Source: Pelobacter sp. UBA6093
GTDB lineage: Bacteria > Desulfobacterota > Desulfuromonadia > Desulfuromonadales > Syntrophotaleaceae
NCBI GenBank assembly: GCA_002435955.1
Contig: DIWZ01000030.1
Coordinates: 49,059 to 87,935, forward strand
Direction of reading: 5' to 3'
DNA: 38,877 bases
Under the pieces are notes generated by a model that did no database searches, was not told the origin of the DNA, and was given only the letters and a program-made list of their open reading frames with translations. This document shows, in pieces, positions 7,395 through 16,130 of the stretch; the stretch's first letter is position 1, and every line of letters starts with the position of its first letter. The position numbers and the translations under genes are program-made.

Positions 7395-7856
7395 ATGCAA
7401 ACAATCCTTATCCTGTTGCTGGCAGCCAGCGTTTTGGGTTTATCCGGCTGCGGACACCATCATCATGCCAGCCGTATGGACAATGCCGCGGAACGGGTTA
7501 CCTCCGCTGACTGGTCGAAGCAGGAAACCGTCACGGTCACCATGAGCGACTTCGCCTACGCACCGGAAACCCTGGTTTTCCATGAGGGGGTCCCCACCAG
7601 ACTGGTGATCGAAAACCGGGGGAGCCAGAAGCACTACTTCACCGCCGAAGACTTCTTTCGCGCCATCGCCACCCGCAAAGTCCAGTCCAACACCGACGGT
7701 GAAATCAAGGCCCCTTATTTTACCGCCATCGAAGTCTACCCCGGCCGCTCCCTGGACCTCTATTTCGTTCCGATAACCCGGGGGACTTATCCGTTGCACT
7801 GCACCATCACCGGGCATGCCGAACTCGGGATGAAGGGAGAAATCCGGATCGAATAA
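7395..7856 (+). CDS. Cupredoxin-domain lipoprotein
   Basis: A 153-residue exported protein. The signal sequence ends in the lipobox LSGC (C19), so it is probably lipid-anchored facing the periplasm. A His run (HHHH) follows the anchor. The rest is one cupredoxin domain: MSDFAYAPETLVFHEGVPTR, ENRGSQKHYF with the first His ligand, and HCTITGHAELGMKGE with the Cys, His and Met ligands of a blue-copper site. Likely roles are electron transfer or copper binding. The ATG at 7395 is preferred over the TTG at 7392; GGGAGG lies upstream. The last 13 bases of the gene plus downstream sequence are duplicated at 13995-14034. Confidence 0.86.
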   Translation: MQTILILLLAASVLGLSGCGHHHHASRMDNAAERVTSADWSKQETVTVTMSDFAYAPETLVFHEGVPTRLVIENRGSQKHYFTAEDFFRAIATRKVQSNTDGEIKAPYFTAIEVYPGRSLDLYFVPITRGTYPLHCTITGHAELGMKGEIRIE

Positions 7857-7883
7857 TGGAGAGGTAGTGCCAACTTTGAAACC
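7844..7883. repeat. 40-bp duplication, copy 1 (3' end of cupredoxin gene)
   Basis: Identical except for one base to 13995-14034. It covers the last codons and stop of the cupredoxin gene and 27 bases beyond. The second copy lies 6 kb away with no cupredoxin coding sequence beside it. Confidence 0.8.
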
Positions 7884-7952
7884 TGACCCTCACCCCTCCA
7901 CAAGAAATTCGATGGGAAATCAATGACTTCCTTAGATTAAACACCGATCACC

Positions 7953-9053
7953 CTATCTTGCGGATGGCCGATCTACAAACGGTTCCGCGCATTTCGTACA
8001 GGAGCCAGCAGATTCCGGGACAACTTCCTTGAAGAAGAATACACCCATAAAAATAAAAACAGCGCTGCCCACCAGGACATGCAGAGGATATTTCCAGAAA
8101 TAGACGTCAGGCACCAAAGCTGGCAGCAGAGCGACGGCCGCGACCGGCGGAAAGGATGCTTCGAAGGAACGATACAGGCAGAAGACCGTACCAAGAGCCA
8201 GCCCGGAGAACAGCCACAGAGGCCCATGCAGAATCTCGGTAACCAGATAAAACCACAGCGCTCCCGAGCCAGCCGCAAGGAACAGCAGCAGCACAACTTT
8301 GACGGGGGTACGTCTCAGCGGGTGATCCCCCCTGGAAAGTTCCACGAAGGCGACGATCAGGGGCGGGGCTATCATGAACAGTAAGCCCGAATGCAAAGCA
8401 ACCGCCGATATGATCAAAACCCCGGTAAAAACCTTGCCCCAATAAAAAAGCCCGGATAGAAAACCGATTTCCTTTTCGGGAAGATCAAAACCGGGAGAAT
8501 CCATCAAACTCCGCTCTCCGCTGAACTTTTCCAGGCAGATTTTGCCAAGCACAATAATCGCCATCAAGATGCCGACGGAAAGAGGATACAACCAGCTGGT
8601 GGCATGGGTGATGATCGCCAGAATGGCGGCGGAGATGGAGGGAAAAACCTCGGAACGCAACAGCTTTAATTGCAGAACCACGAGAATAAAGGCACTGCCG
8701 ATAAGAAAAATGGTCGGAAGGGGAACATAGCGTAACAGCAAAACCCCGGTCAGCGCGGCCAAAGTCGGCGACAGCCAGACGGCCAGCCAACTTCCCCGCC
8801 AGGGCGGTTTCTCCATGATCCAGAACCCTAAAGCAAGGGCAGCGATTTCAGGAAATAGGATTTCCTTTTCCGCATAAAGATCCACCAGGGCGAACAGAAC
8901 CATGATCAGCGCCATGGTGATGATTTGTGTCCAAGTCTTCAACAACAACTCAGAGTTCCTTTCCTTCTCGATATCAGTTTTACCGGGACCTTTTACAAAC
9001 TCCTTAACCTTACCCCCGGGATGAAAAGGTGTAAAGTGCTGACCCCCTTTCAC
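7953..9053 (-). CDS. Polytopic membrane protein with internal duplication (HPP-like?)
   Basis: About ten hydrophobic segments. The two halves look like repeats of one unit: each has an FPEIAALAL or IAPPLIVAF segment, then a strongly hydrophobic stretch, then SEVFPSISAAIL or EASFPPVAAVAL, and then YPLSVGILM or YPLHVLVGS. That arrangement is reminiscent of HPP-family membrane proteins, but I am not sure of the family. The C-terminus carries a CTKC pair. The start is uncertain. The longest frame begins with GTG at 9053; a TTG at 8948 has a better ribosome site (AAGGAAAGGA), which would give about 331 residues. No operon partner is visible. Function is unknown, presumably transport. Confidence 0.65.
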   Translation of the reverse strand: MKGGQHFTPFHPGGKVKEFVKGPGKTDIEKERNSELLLKTWTQIITMALIMVLFALVDLYAEKEILFPEIAALALGFWIMEKPPWRGSWLAVWLSPTLAALTGVLLLRYVPLPTIFLIGSAFILVVLQLKLLRSEVFPSISAAILAIITHATSWLYPLSVGILMAIIVLGKICLEKFSGERSLMDSPGFDLPEKEIGFLSGLFYWGKVFTGVLIISAVALHSGLLFMIAPPLIVAFVELSRGDHPLRRTPVKVVLLLFLAAGSGALWFYLVTEILHGPLWLFSGLALGTVFCLYRSFEASFPPVAAVALLPALVPDVYFWKYPLHVLVGSAVFIFMGVFFFKEVVPESAGSCTKCAEPFVDRPSAR

Positions 9054-9435
9054 TTAAAGACCCGGGATTTCCTGAATGCCCGTAATTTTCCCTTCGAAAA
9101 AGGGTTTTTAATTCACCACTCCTACGGGGCCGTTAGTCATTTCCGTCAAATTAACCGAAAATCTCGCCAAACTTTTGACCTGAATCCCGGCCAGGAAGAT
9201 CAGCCATCAAGTATGGCGTGGAAAGATCTGCCCCTCCTCCCTCTGATCAATGCCCTTCCTGGCAAGACTCAATCGCCAATATTTTCAACAGCTTTCATAC
9301 TAGTGGCTTCGAATAATCCCCCCCCCCTGTTTATGCAGGGGTTACGGCACGCTCCTTGATATTTAGATGGAAGTGAACAAGTGGCAGGAATGATGCCGGT
9401 TTGTGTAATTCAATTTTTATCAGAAAGGGACAAGT
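9054..9435. other. Gene-free stretch upstream of the autotransporter
   Basis: No gene is recognised. Around 9072-9115 the sequence (CCCGTAATTTTCCC..CGAAAAAGGGTTTTTAA) faintly resembles the start of the long intergenic repeat family, but too weakly to claim. A ribosome site (AAAGGGA) precedes the autotransporter ATG. Confidence 0.35.
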
Positions 9436-12192
9436 ATGGCGGTTTTTCTCAGGAAAGTTTGGAGGGTTTGTGGATCCGGGGGGCTCTTGGCGGGACTTGT
9501 ATTGGGTAGCGCGTCTTTAGCGTTGTCTGCCGATATCGTCAGGAATGAAACTGTGAACCCGGGAGATAATTTTTATGGGATCGATGCGTCTTTGGCCGTT
9601 TCGCCCTTCGTCAATAACGATAACTATTCGCTCACCGCAATCAGCGATAATTCCGGAACGTACAGCGACGTCGACTTTGATGCCGTCGGCATCTTTTCCA
9701 GCACGGCCGTAGCCATCGAGAACTTCGGCAATATCAGCTTGATGGCCACGGGAGGAACGGCCAACAATAGTGGTGCAGGCAGTGCGCTGGCTGATCCCGA
9801 CGTCTTGGGCATCTGGTCCCAGGGGTCCATTACCAACGCCGGCAACCTCGCGATTACCGGCATCGGAGGAACCGCAACGGCCGTTGACTTTGCCGATAGC
9901 GGTATCGATGTCTTTGGCATTTACTCGTCCGCCTCCGTCGTCAACACCGGGGACATCTCAGCGACCGGACAGGGGGGCGTCTCTTCTTCTCAAACCTCGT
10001 ATCCGGATAACGAGGCGCAGGTTTCCGGCATTTCCGCCATTGGCGATGTCGCCAACAGCGGAGCCATCACCACTTACGCCGCAGGGGGAACGGGCACCTC
10101 CCTTTCGGGCGACGATACCTATGCCTTCGGCCAGGCGTTTGGAATCAATGCCGGCGGTGGCGTGACCAACAGCGGCACCCTCTCCGTAACGGCACAGGGC
10201 GGATACTTCAACCAACAGGGATATGGCAGCTCTGAAGGATTTGCAAAAGGCATTGACGCCGGCGGCGATGTTTCCAATACAGGAGCCATCAACGTAACCT
10301 CCACTGGCGGTACCGCCATCAGCAGCGCCGATATCGCCCATGCCGAGGCCTGGGCCCACGGTATCGAATCCGACGGCGCCGTGGCCAACAGTGGCGCCAT
10401 CACGGTTACCGCTCAGGGAGGAACCTCCAACGGAGCGGCTTCCTGGATCCTCGGCGATGCTGTTGCCAGCGTCGTGGGAATTAATGCGGACGGTGATGTC
10501 GCCAACAACGGTTCGATTATCGTTACGGCCACCGGCGGAACGGCGACTGCGCCCTCTTCCGAGCCCTTTGCCCTCGCCATCGGCGTGCTATCGGACAGCA
10601 ACATTACCAACACCGGCAACATCACCACTACCGCCACCTACGGCAACGGCACCGGGTTTGATACTTTCTCTTCCAGCTTGGGCGCTGCCCATGCCGCCGC
10701 CGCAGGCATCATTGCGACCAGCGGCAATGTGAACAACAGCGGCGACATCACCGTAACCGCCATTGCACCGGAAACTTACGACACCGCGGCTGTAGGCATC
10801 CTCTTTCTTGCCAGCGGCACGCTGACCAGCACCGGCGTCATCCAGGCTTCCGCCGACAGAGCCTATGAAGTCGCGGTGATGGCGGGCACCGTAACCCTGG
10901 GCGAGGCCTACAACATCAACCTGGATGGCGACCCGACCGTCGGCTCCCTGTTCGTGAACGACGGCGCCACTCTGGTTCTCAACGGGACCGCTTTGAGCGT
11001 GTCCTCGGTGGGGGGAAGCTTTTCCCCGAACATCGAATACCGAATCTTCGAGACCGAAGGCGGCACGGGCGTCGTAAGCGGCGAATTCGGTGAAGTAACC
11101 GCGCTCAATCCAAACATGGCAGTGCTTTATAACAACCAGTCCACCGTCGAAAGTGTGGACGACACCGTATCCCTCTCCTTCCAACCCGTCGCTTCACCCC
11201 GGCTGGAAGCGACGGACCTGCTTCGGCATACCATTAACCTGACCTCCGACCTCGTCGGGCAGCGCCTCGTCACCGGCTTTCTGCAGCCTCGCCTGACCGC
11301 AGGCGCCCCCCGGATGTACGCCGCCGCCCAAACAGTGGTCAACGACGGCGGAAGGCAGAGCGGGTCGGATTACACCGGCGGTTTTTTCTTCACGCCCTAC
11401 TACGCCAACGTCGACAAGGACTCCGACCCGGTCGGGTATGATGCCGATCTGGTCGGCTTCGTAACCGGCCTCGAGCGTCGGGCTAAAGGCAACCTGTACG
11501 GATTTCACCTTGGGTTCAACCATGCCGGAGTCGACTTCACCGGCAATGGTTTCAGCAACAACCAGGAAGATCAGGAACTGCTCTCCGCCGGGATGCACCT
11601 GATGGGCAGCCGGAACGACTGGACCTGGCGCGGCCAATTGACCGGATTCTACGGGTGGCACGATTACGACGGTATGACCGGCCCTACGTTTGAGCTGCGC
11701 GAGAGCGCCGACTACGACAGCCACGGCGTCCGAGCCGCCTTGCTGGCAGGACGCGCTTTCAAGCGCGGCGGCCAGATCCTGCTGCCGGAAGCGGGGCTGG
11801 AGTACCTGTGGCTGCACAGCGAAAGCTTTACCACCGATGCCGACAACCCGGGCTGGAACGTTCACAACGATTCCATCGAGGAGCACCAGGGCAGCGCCAT
11901 TGCGTCTCTGCGCTGGCTGACCCGCCTGCAGGCCGGGGACATGGAGGTGACCCCCTCTGTGGCAGCCGGGATACGTTATCTGTTGACCGACGACGAGCTT
12001 GACGCCCACCAGTCGGTGGCCGACAGTGCCCCGGTGACGGTAAAGGCAGACCAGGACGATGTGATCGGCACCGTTTCCGCCTCGGTACTACTTAGCAAAG
12101 AGCAACTCGCTACCGAACTGGCCTACGCCGGTGAATTCGGTGATGAAACCACCATGCACGCCGCCTGGTTGCGGTTCCATTGCCTGTACTGA
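9436..12192 (+). CDS. Autotransporter (type Va) with repetitive passenger
   Basis: A 918-residue protein. A signal peptide (1-32) ends in LALSA. The passenger (about 33-560) has some ten units of about 45 residues, each with a G(D/G/N)(V/I).N(S/T)G(A/N/D)I.(V/A)T(A/S).GGT core (for example GDVANSGAIT, GDVSNTGAIN, GAVANSGAIT). This is a low-complexity Gly/Ser/Thr/Asn beta-helix. From about 595 (LLRHTINLTSDLVGQRL) to the end is an autotransporter beta-barrel, closing with AAWLRFHCLY. No protease triad or RGD motif was noticed. It would be secreted to the cell surface; adhesion or biofilm functions are plausible but unproven. ATG with AAAGGGA upstream; a strong terminator follows. Confidence 0.88.
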   Translation: MAVFLRKVWRVCGSGGLLAGLVLGSASLALSADIVRNETVNPGDNFYGIDASLAVSPFVNNDNYSLTAISDNSGTYSDVDFDAVGIFSSTAVAIENFGNISLMATGGTANNSGAGSALADPDVLGIWSQGSITNAGNLAITGIGGTATAVDFADSGIDVFGIYSSASVVNTGDISATGQGGVSSSQTSYPDNEAQVSGISAIGDVANSGAITTYAAGGTGTSLSGDDTYAFGQAFGINAGGGVTNSGTLSVTAQGGYFNQQGYGSSEGFAKGIDAGGDVSNTGAINVTSTGGTAISSADIAHAEAWAHGIESDGAVANSGAITVTAQGGTSNGAASWILGDAVASVVGINADGDVANNGSIIVTATGGTATAPSSEPFALAIGVLSDSNITNTGNITTTATYGNGTGFDTFSSSLGAAHAAAAGIIATSGNVNNSGDITVTAIAPETYDTAAVGILFLASGTLTSTGVIQASADRAYEVAVMAGTVTLGEAYNINLDGDPTVGSLFVNDGATLVLNGTALSVSSVGGSFSPNIEYRIFETEGGTGVVSGEFGEVTALNPNMAVLYNNQSTVESVDDTVSLSFQPVASPRLEATDLLRHTINLTSDLVGQRLVTGFLQPRLTAGAPRMYAAAQTVVNDGGRQSGSDYTGGFFFTPYYANVDKDSDPVGYDADLVGFVTGLERRAKGNLYGFHLGFNHAGVDFTGNGFSNNQEDQELLSAGMHLMGSRNDWTWRGQLTGFYGWHDYDGMTGPTFELRESADYDSHGVRAALLAGRAFKRGGQILLPEAGLEYLWLHSESFTTDADNPGWNVHNDSIEEHQGSAIASLRWLTRLQAGDMEVTPSVAAGIRYLLTDDELDAHQSVADSAPVTVKADQDDVIGTVSASVLLSKEQLATELAYAGEFGDETTMHAAWLRFHCLY

Positions 12193-12199
12193 GAAAACA

Positions 12200-12240
12200 A
12201 AAGGGGTGAGACAAGCTGTACCGGCTGGTCTCACCCCTTT
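12200..12240 (+). terminator. Terminator of the autotransporter gene
   Basis: AAAGGGGTGAGAC (12200-12212) pairs perfectly with 12228-12240 around a 15-base loop, 8 bases past the stop codon. Confidence 0.75.
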
Positions 12241-12257
12241 ACAAATCCGATAACCCT

Positions 12258-12313
12258 CAAGGGGTCGCATCAACACCTTTCCAGATGAAATGTGTAGATG
12301 CGATCCCTTTTTG
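12258..12313. other. Second hairpin past the autotransporter
   Basis: AAGGGGTCGCATC and GATGCGATCCCTT form a long stem with one wobble pair, extended by ACAC/GTGT and followed by a T-run. It could be a back-up terminator or part of a repeat, since the motif at 12317-12340 follows immediately. Confidence 0.5.
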
Positions 12314-12316
12314 TTG

Positions 12317-12340
12317 CCAGGAAGACTATAGAATGTCCCC
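12317..12340. repeat. GAAGACTATAGAAT repeat, copy 1
   Basis: The core GGAAGACTATAGAATGTCCCC recurs at 13961-13985 and, with changes, at 18691-18714. All three are intergenic. Confidence 0.65.
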
Positions 12341-12383
12341 TTTGCCTTAACGGGATTCCCCACGCACGGGGAACCGAATAAAA

Positions 12384-12497
12384 TCTTAAAAAACCAATTT
12401 TACCCCCGAAAAGCCTGTTTTAAGCTCAAAATCGACACTATTTTCATTGTTTTATTTTTAGATTCGGCAACTTAGGCTGGTCCGACCCCGGCGACCG
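12384..12497. repeat. Long intergenic repeat, diverged copy E
   Basis: Recognised by CTTAAA..ACC.AATTTTA.CCCCGAAAAG near the left end and GGTCCGACCCCGG at the right end, in the same order as copies A-D. The middle is diverged and AT-rich. Confidence 0.45.
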
Positions 12498-12631
12498 ACC
12501 CTCTTGAGTAAAGGGGATAACGCGGTTAGAATATTCAGGCAACCCGCCGCGTCCAAAAAGACTTCTTCCCGTGCCGCCCAGTGCCGCCAACCTTTGCAAA
12601 TCAACCGACAGGTTGACGAAAGGAGTGGGTC

Positions 12632-13927
12632 ATGAAAGGAACGAAATCGCCACCGGGTTTCCAGGAAATGCTGTCCTTTCCCCTCGTCGAAGCCCTGCTT
12701 GGGCGGCGCTCCCGGCGTTTCTTCCGGGGAGCCGAAATCCCCGACGGCGTATTAGCCTTCAAGTCGCGCCGCAAGGAACTGCCCCTGACCGAACTGGAAA
12801 AAATGCTGGTAGTGTCGGCCTGCGGCGGCAACACCTCTTGGCATCACCTCATCTACCGGGCGGCTCGCTATGCCCCCCACCTTTCCAATTACGCTGGAGC
12901 GGCGGGCGGACGAACCTTCCCCTCGGCCGCCGGTTTCCACACCAGCCAGACCTTTTTCACCGACGACGACGGCGTCTACCTGTTGGAGATGCGCGACGCG
13001 CCGGCCTTCGCCGACCGGGCGGCGGACGGCTCTCTGGACCCGGAGGCCTTCCTCGCCAACGTCCGCCAGCGGGTGCGCAAGATCGGGGACGGGCGCCTGA
13101 AGCTCCCTTCCGAGGTGCCCTTCACCGAGCCCCACAACACCTGGGTGTTCAATAAGCCGTCGACCCTGGTGGTGATCCCCGTCGGCGATCTGTCGCAGCA
13201 CGTGCTGCTCAACATCTGCTACATGCTGCAGAACGGCCTGGTCCTGTTCGACGACGTCCACAAGCGGCCCATCCCGGGCATCGAGCGGTTCCGGGACATC
13301 GTGAACGTGGCCAACGTCTGGCCCGTCACCTTCGTCGAGCAGTGGTCCCTGTCCGAACTGACCGTCGAACTGGGGGCCAGTTGCTACCCCGGCACCCTGA
13401 TGCTGCAGGCCATGGGCCTGGGAGGCTGGATGTTCAACGGAGTCGACCCCTTCGCCATGCTGGGCGCCAGCGGCGACCCAGAAGCCCCCGGCCTGGGGTT
13501 CCGCTACGACACCGACGAACGCTGGCCCTACCCGAACCCTACCGGTCTGGAAGGGGTGATGGAAGGTTATTGCCCTCCCCATCACCCCGACATGCGGGCC
13601 GCCGTGGAGGCGCTCTGCCAACGCAAGTTCGGCCCCGGAGGCCCCTTCCACCCCGACACCCCCGGCCCCTGGAAAGACAGCCGCAAGGTACGCTCCGCCG
13701 CCCGGGCGCATGACGAACGCTTCAAGGAGTGCGTGGCCTTCCAGGCCCAATACCTGTACGACACCTTCGGTAAATTCCCCGCCACGGTCCCAGCCATGTT
13801 CCTCATCATGTACCTCCAGGCTCATCATCTGGATCTGGATTTCTACGACGAGTTTTACGAGCCCGGCGCCTATCTCAAGACCCACGCCGCGCACATGGAG
13901 AGGTGGCATCCGGAAGGATCGGACTGA
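12632..13927 (+). CDS. Nitroreductase-like protein of unknown function
   Basis: A 431-residue soluble protein. The N-terminus has ALLGRRSRRFFRGAEIPDGVL, which resembles the RRS.R.F nitroreductase opening, and the ELEKMLVVSACGGNTSWHH segment is like the FMN-site helix region. The MLQAMGLGGWMFNG motif near 268-282 resembles the late glycine-rich loop of nitroreductases. Length is about twice that of a classical nitroreductase, so it may be a diverged or fused member. Cofactor and substrate are unknown. The start is the ATG with AGGAG six bases upstream. It is high in GC with codon use like the core genes. A copy of the GAAGACTATAGAAT repeat follows the stop. Confidence 0.55.
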   Translation: MKGTKSPPGFQEMLSFPLVEALLGRRSRRFFRGAEIPDGVLAFKSRRKELPLTELEKMLVVSACGGNTSWHHLIYRAARYAPHLSNYAGAAGGRTFPSAAGFHTSQTFFTDDDGVYLLEMRDAPAFADRAADGSLDPEAFLANVRQRVRKIGDGRLKLPSEVPFTEPHNTWVFNKPSTLVVIPVGDLSQHVLLNICYMLQNGLVLFDDVHKRPIPGIERFRDIVNVANVWPVTFVEQWSLSELTVELGASCYPGTLMLQAMGLGGWMFNGVDPFAMLGASGDPEAPGLGFRYDTDERWPYPNPTGLEGVMEGYCPPHHPDMRAAVEALCQRKFGPGGPFHPDTPGPWKDSRKVRSAARAHDERFKECVAFQAQYLYDTFGKFPATVPAMFLIMYLQAHHLDLDFYDEFYEPGAYLKTHAAHMERWHPEGSD

Positions 13928-13960
13928 AAAGGATGGATGGCTTTCATTATTAAATTGTTT

Positions 13961-13985
13961 GACAGGAAGACTATAGAATGTCCCC
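13961..13985. repeat. GAAGACTATAGAAT repeat, copy 2
   Basis: GACAGGAAGACTATAGAATG followed by TCCCCC, 33 bases after the nitroreductase-like stop and 10 bases before the 40-bp duplicate of the cupredoxin gene end. Confidence 0.7.
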
Positions 13986-13994
13986 CTTGACTAC

Positions 13995-14034
13995 CCGGAT
14001 CGAATAATGGAGAGGTAATGCCAACTTTGAAACC
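13995..14034. repeat. 40-bp duplication, copy 2
   Basis: Matches 7844-7883 at 39 of 40 positions, including the last codons and stop of the cupredoxin gene. The rest of 13928-14128 holds no recognisable gene. Confidence 0.8.
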
Positions 14035-14128
14035 ATGTATCTAGACAACCCTGCTATTCTCAGTGGAAGCTGGACCAAGGGAACCTTCATGAGTAATCCG
14101 GGCAGGAGCCTTCGGACTTGGGGCTAAG

Positions 14129-14584
14129 TTAGGCTAGCAACTCGATAGTGAGCGGATCGGCTTTTCCGCCAAAATACTTGTCCAGAATTTTGTGGAATAC
14201 CGAATCCGGGCTTGAAACATGGGCAAAAAGGGTTGCGCATGAATGCAGTTTCATATCGTCGGGTTTGCCGAATATTTCCGTCGCCGTTCGATCTTCTACG
14301 GCCAGAGCGGCTTCGCACACGGCGATCAATCTCGGCCCCAGTACTTCGTGGGACAGATAGGCACGTGCTTCTTCGACACCTGTGATTCCATAAAACTGCG
14401 CAGTTGAACTGCGCCCCAAACCGCGGAGTTGCGGAAAGATATACCACATCCAGTGGGATCGCTTTTTCCCCTGCGTCACTTCCGACAAAGCCGTGTCATA
14501 GGAATTTTCTTGAGCCGAGACGAATCGGTCAAGGTTGAATCGATCGCCCCGATCTTTGGGTGTTCCGGATGATGTTGGGTTCAT
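14129..14584 (-). CDS. DUF1810 family protein
   Basis: A 151-residue protein matching the DUF1810 family (YlbA/calpastatin-like helical proteins). The signature is visible in order: FNLDRFVSAQENSYDTALSEV, then GKKRSHWMWYIFPQLRGLG, then EEARAYLSHEVLGPRL, then FGKPDDMKLHSCATLFA, then KYFGGKADPLTIELL. The fold has been linked to ADP-ribose-related superfamilies in sequence surveys, but no enzyme role is established. The start ATG has GGAG 12 bases upstream. It is on the same strand and 52 bases downstream of the DUF3303-like gene, so the two may be co-transcribed. Confidence 0.88.
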   Translation of the reverse strand: MNPTSSGTPKDRGDRFNLDRFVSAQENSYDTALSEVTQGKKRSHWMWYIFPQLRGLGRSSTAQFYGITGVEEARAYLSHEVLGPRLIAVCEAALAVEDRTATEIFGKPDDMKLHSCATLFAHVSSPDSVFHKILDKYFGGKADPLTIELLA

Positions 14585-14635
14585 TCGACAGTTTCTCCTG
14601 GCATTCGCGTCTACCGACCGCTGAGCTGCATTGAC

Positions 14636-14941
14636 CTATGCCCACTTCTCGCCCAGCTTGTCGAGCCCGGCCTCTTTCAGGTCTTGCTGATTCATAACAA
14701 CATGAAACTCGACGGCTGCATTAAAGGTAAGGAACCAAGGTTCGGCGAGGGTGGGAACCTTTGAAGCATTCTCCAACTCAACGACCATGACCACGGTCCT
14801 TTGACCGTTAGTCTCCGTAAAGTACACAGCTTCGGGTCTTGCTTCGTCAAAAATGGCTTTCGTTTTTGATTCGGCGGTACCGTCACGGACGGCAGCATTA
14901 AACGTCTCGTTTGGCAGTCGGATTATCATCAAAATTCGCAT
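14636..14941 (-). CDS. DUF3303-like small protein
   Basis: A 101-residue protein. The pattern MRILMIIRLPNETFNAAVRDG, then PEAVYFTETNGQRTVVMVVEL, then LAEPWFLTFNAAVEFHVVMN and ending GLDKLGEKW matches small ferredoxin-like-fold proteins (DUF3303-type), often labelled panthothenate synthetase in databases without evidence. Function is unknown. The ATG at 14939-14941 has GAGGAGG upstream; the longer frame does not. It may be the first gene of a two-gene unit with DUF1810. Confidence 0.75.
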   Translation of the reverse strand: MRILMIIRLPNETFNAAVRDGTAESKTKAIFDEARPEAVYFTETNGQRTVVMVVELENASKVPTLAEPWFLTFNAAVEFHVVMNQQDLKEAGLDKLGEKWA

Positions 14942-15244
14942 GATTGCGCCTCCTCTGGTTTTGTCAGGAACCTCTCTCAGCAAGGCCGAGCGGCCCGGCT
15001 TGTGCGGGACCATTTTCCAAAACCTTTGCCCTACAGAATATCATCATTCCCGCGAAATGCAGGTTTCGAGAATTGGGCAGGAATCGGGCTTTGCGAGAGC
15101 GGAGCGTTTGTACCCTTGAATGATGGTGAGGATTTTCTATACTTTTCTGGTTGAAGGATTTTGTCCGGCAAACAGCGAGAAGAGGGGTGGGAATGCTGGG
15201 GGTGTCATCCGGGGGACGGGCGACCTAACGAGGGAGAAAAAATC

Positions 15245-16075
15245 ATGACAGACAACGGAACCCGCGCATTTGAAAAGTTGCGACTCAATCAGCGGCAGGC
15301 CAAACCGCGCACTCGCGGCGTGACCGAGATCCGCGGACCCTATTACTCGGTCATGGGCAAACGCTACCTGCAGGATGTGCTGGAGACCATGGGGACTTAC
15401 GTCGATGCCCTCAAGTTCGCCGGCGGTTCCTTCAGTCTCATGCCGCGCGCAGCGGTCAAGGATCTGCTTGATCTATGTCACCAGCATGAGGTGGTGATCT
15501 CCACCGGCGGCTTCATCGAACATGTCCTCACGCAGGGGCCCGAGGCGGTCGACTACTACATCCGCGAATGCAAGAATCTCGGTTTCGATATCGTCGAAAT
15601 TTCCACCGGGTTCATCACGATTCCCACCGACGACTGGCTGCGCCTGGTGGAGAAGGTGCAGAAGGCGGGCCTCAAGGCCAAGCCGGAGGTCGGCATCCAG
15701 TTCGGCGCCGGCGGGGCGAGCACTGCCGAAGCTCTCGAGGCCGAAGGGGCCATCGACCCGGAATGGGCCATCCAGCAAGCCCAACGCTTCATCGATGCCG
15801 GGGCCTACATGATCATGATCGAGTCCGAGGGGATCACCGAAAGCGTCAAACAGTGGCGCACGGAAATCCCGGCCAAAATCGTCAACAAACTCGGGCTGGA
15901 TAAGGTCATGTTCGAGGCGGCGGATCCGGACGTCTTCGCCTGGTACGTCAAGAACTACGGTCCCGAGGTCAACCTCTTCGTCGACCACAGCCAGATCGTC
16001 CAGCTTGAATGCCTGCGCTCCGGACTGTGGGGAACCAGCAGTTTGTGGGGAAGGGTGCTCACTTACAAGGAGTAG
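15245..16075 (+). CDS. Phosphosulfolactate synthase (ComA/HSA32 family)
   Basis: A 276-residue TIM-barrel protein. ComA adds sulfite to phosphoenolpyruvate, the first step of the methanogen-type coenzyme M route; plant HSA32 is a homologue with a different, heat-tolerance role. Family segments visible are TEIRGPYYSVMG, YVDALKFAGGSFSLMP, VVISTGGFIEHVLTQG, FDIVEISTGFI, KAKPEVGIQFGAGG, GAYMIMIESEGITE, IMFEA-type KVMFEAADP, and VNLFVDHSQIVQLECLRSGLWG. The ATG at 15245 has GGGAG upstream; the earlier TTG at 15161 is rejected. No ComB, ComC or other sulfolactate genes lie nearby, so its pathway here is open. Confidence 0.85.
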   Translation: MTDNGTRAFEKLRLNQRQAKPRTRGVTEIRGPYYSVMGKRYLQDVLETMGTYVDALKFAGGSFSLMPRAAVKDLLDLCHQHEVVISTGGFIEHVLTQGPEAVDYYIRECKNLGFDIVEISTGFITIPTDDWLRLVEKVQKAGLKAKPEVGIQFGAGGASTAEALEAEGAIDPEWAIQQAQRFIDAGAYMIMIESEGITESVKQWRTEIPAKIVNKLGLDKVMFEAADPDVFAWYVKNYGPEVNLFVDHSQIVQLECLRSGLWGTSSLWGRVLTYKE

Positions 16076-16130
16076 TCAACATGCGGAGACTTGAGGATAA
16101 GCAGTCAACGATGACGATTTGACGCCGCAT

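Noticed and set aside
11194..12009. 271-residue frame antisense to the autotransporter barrel
   Set aside because: Shadow of the barrel region; no domain or start signal.
12752..13909. 385-residue frame antisense to the nitroreductase-like gene
   Set aside because: A shadow of a GC-rich gene: low-complexity Gly/Val/His composition and no ribosome site.
13961..13985. TTGACA and TATAGAAT in the short repeat as a promoter
   Set aside because: The two boxes are only about 7 bases apart, far from the 16-18 needed.
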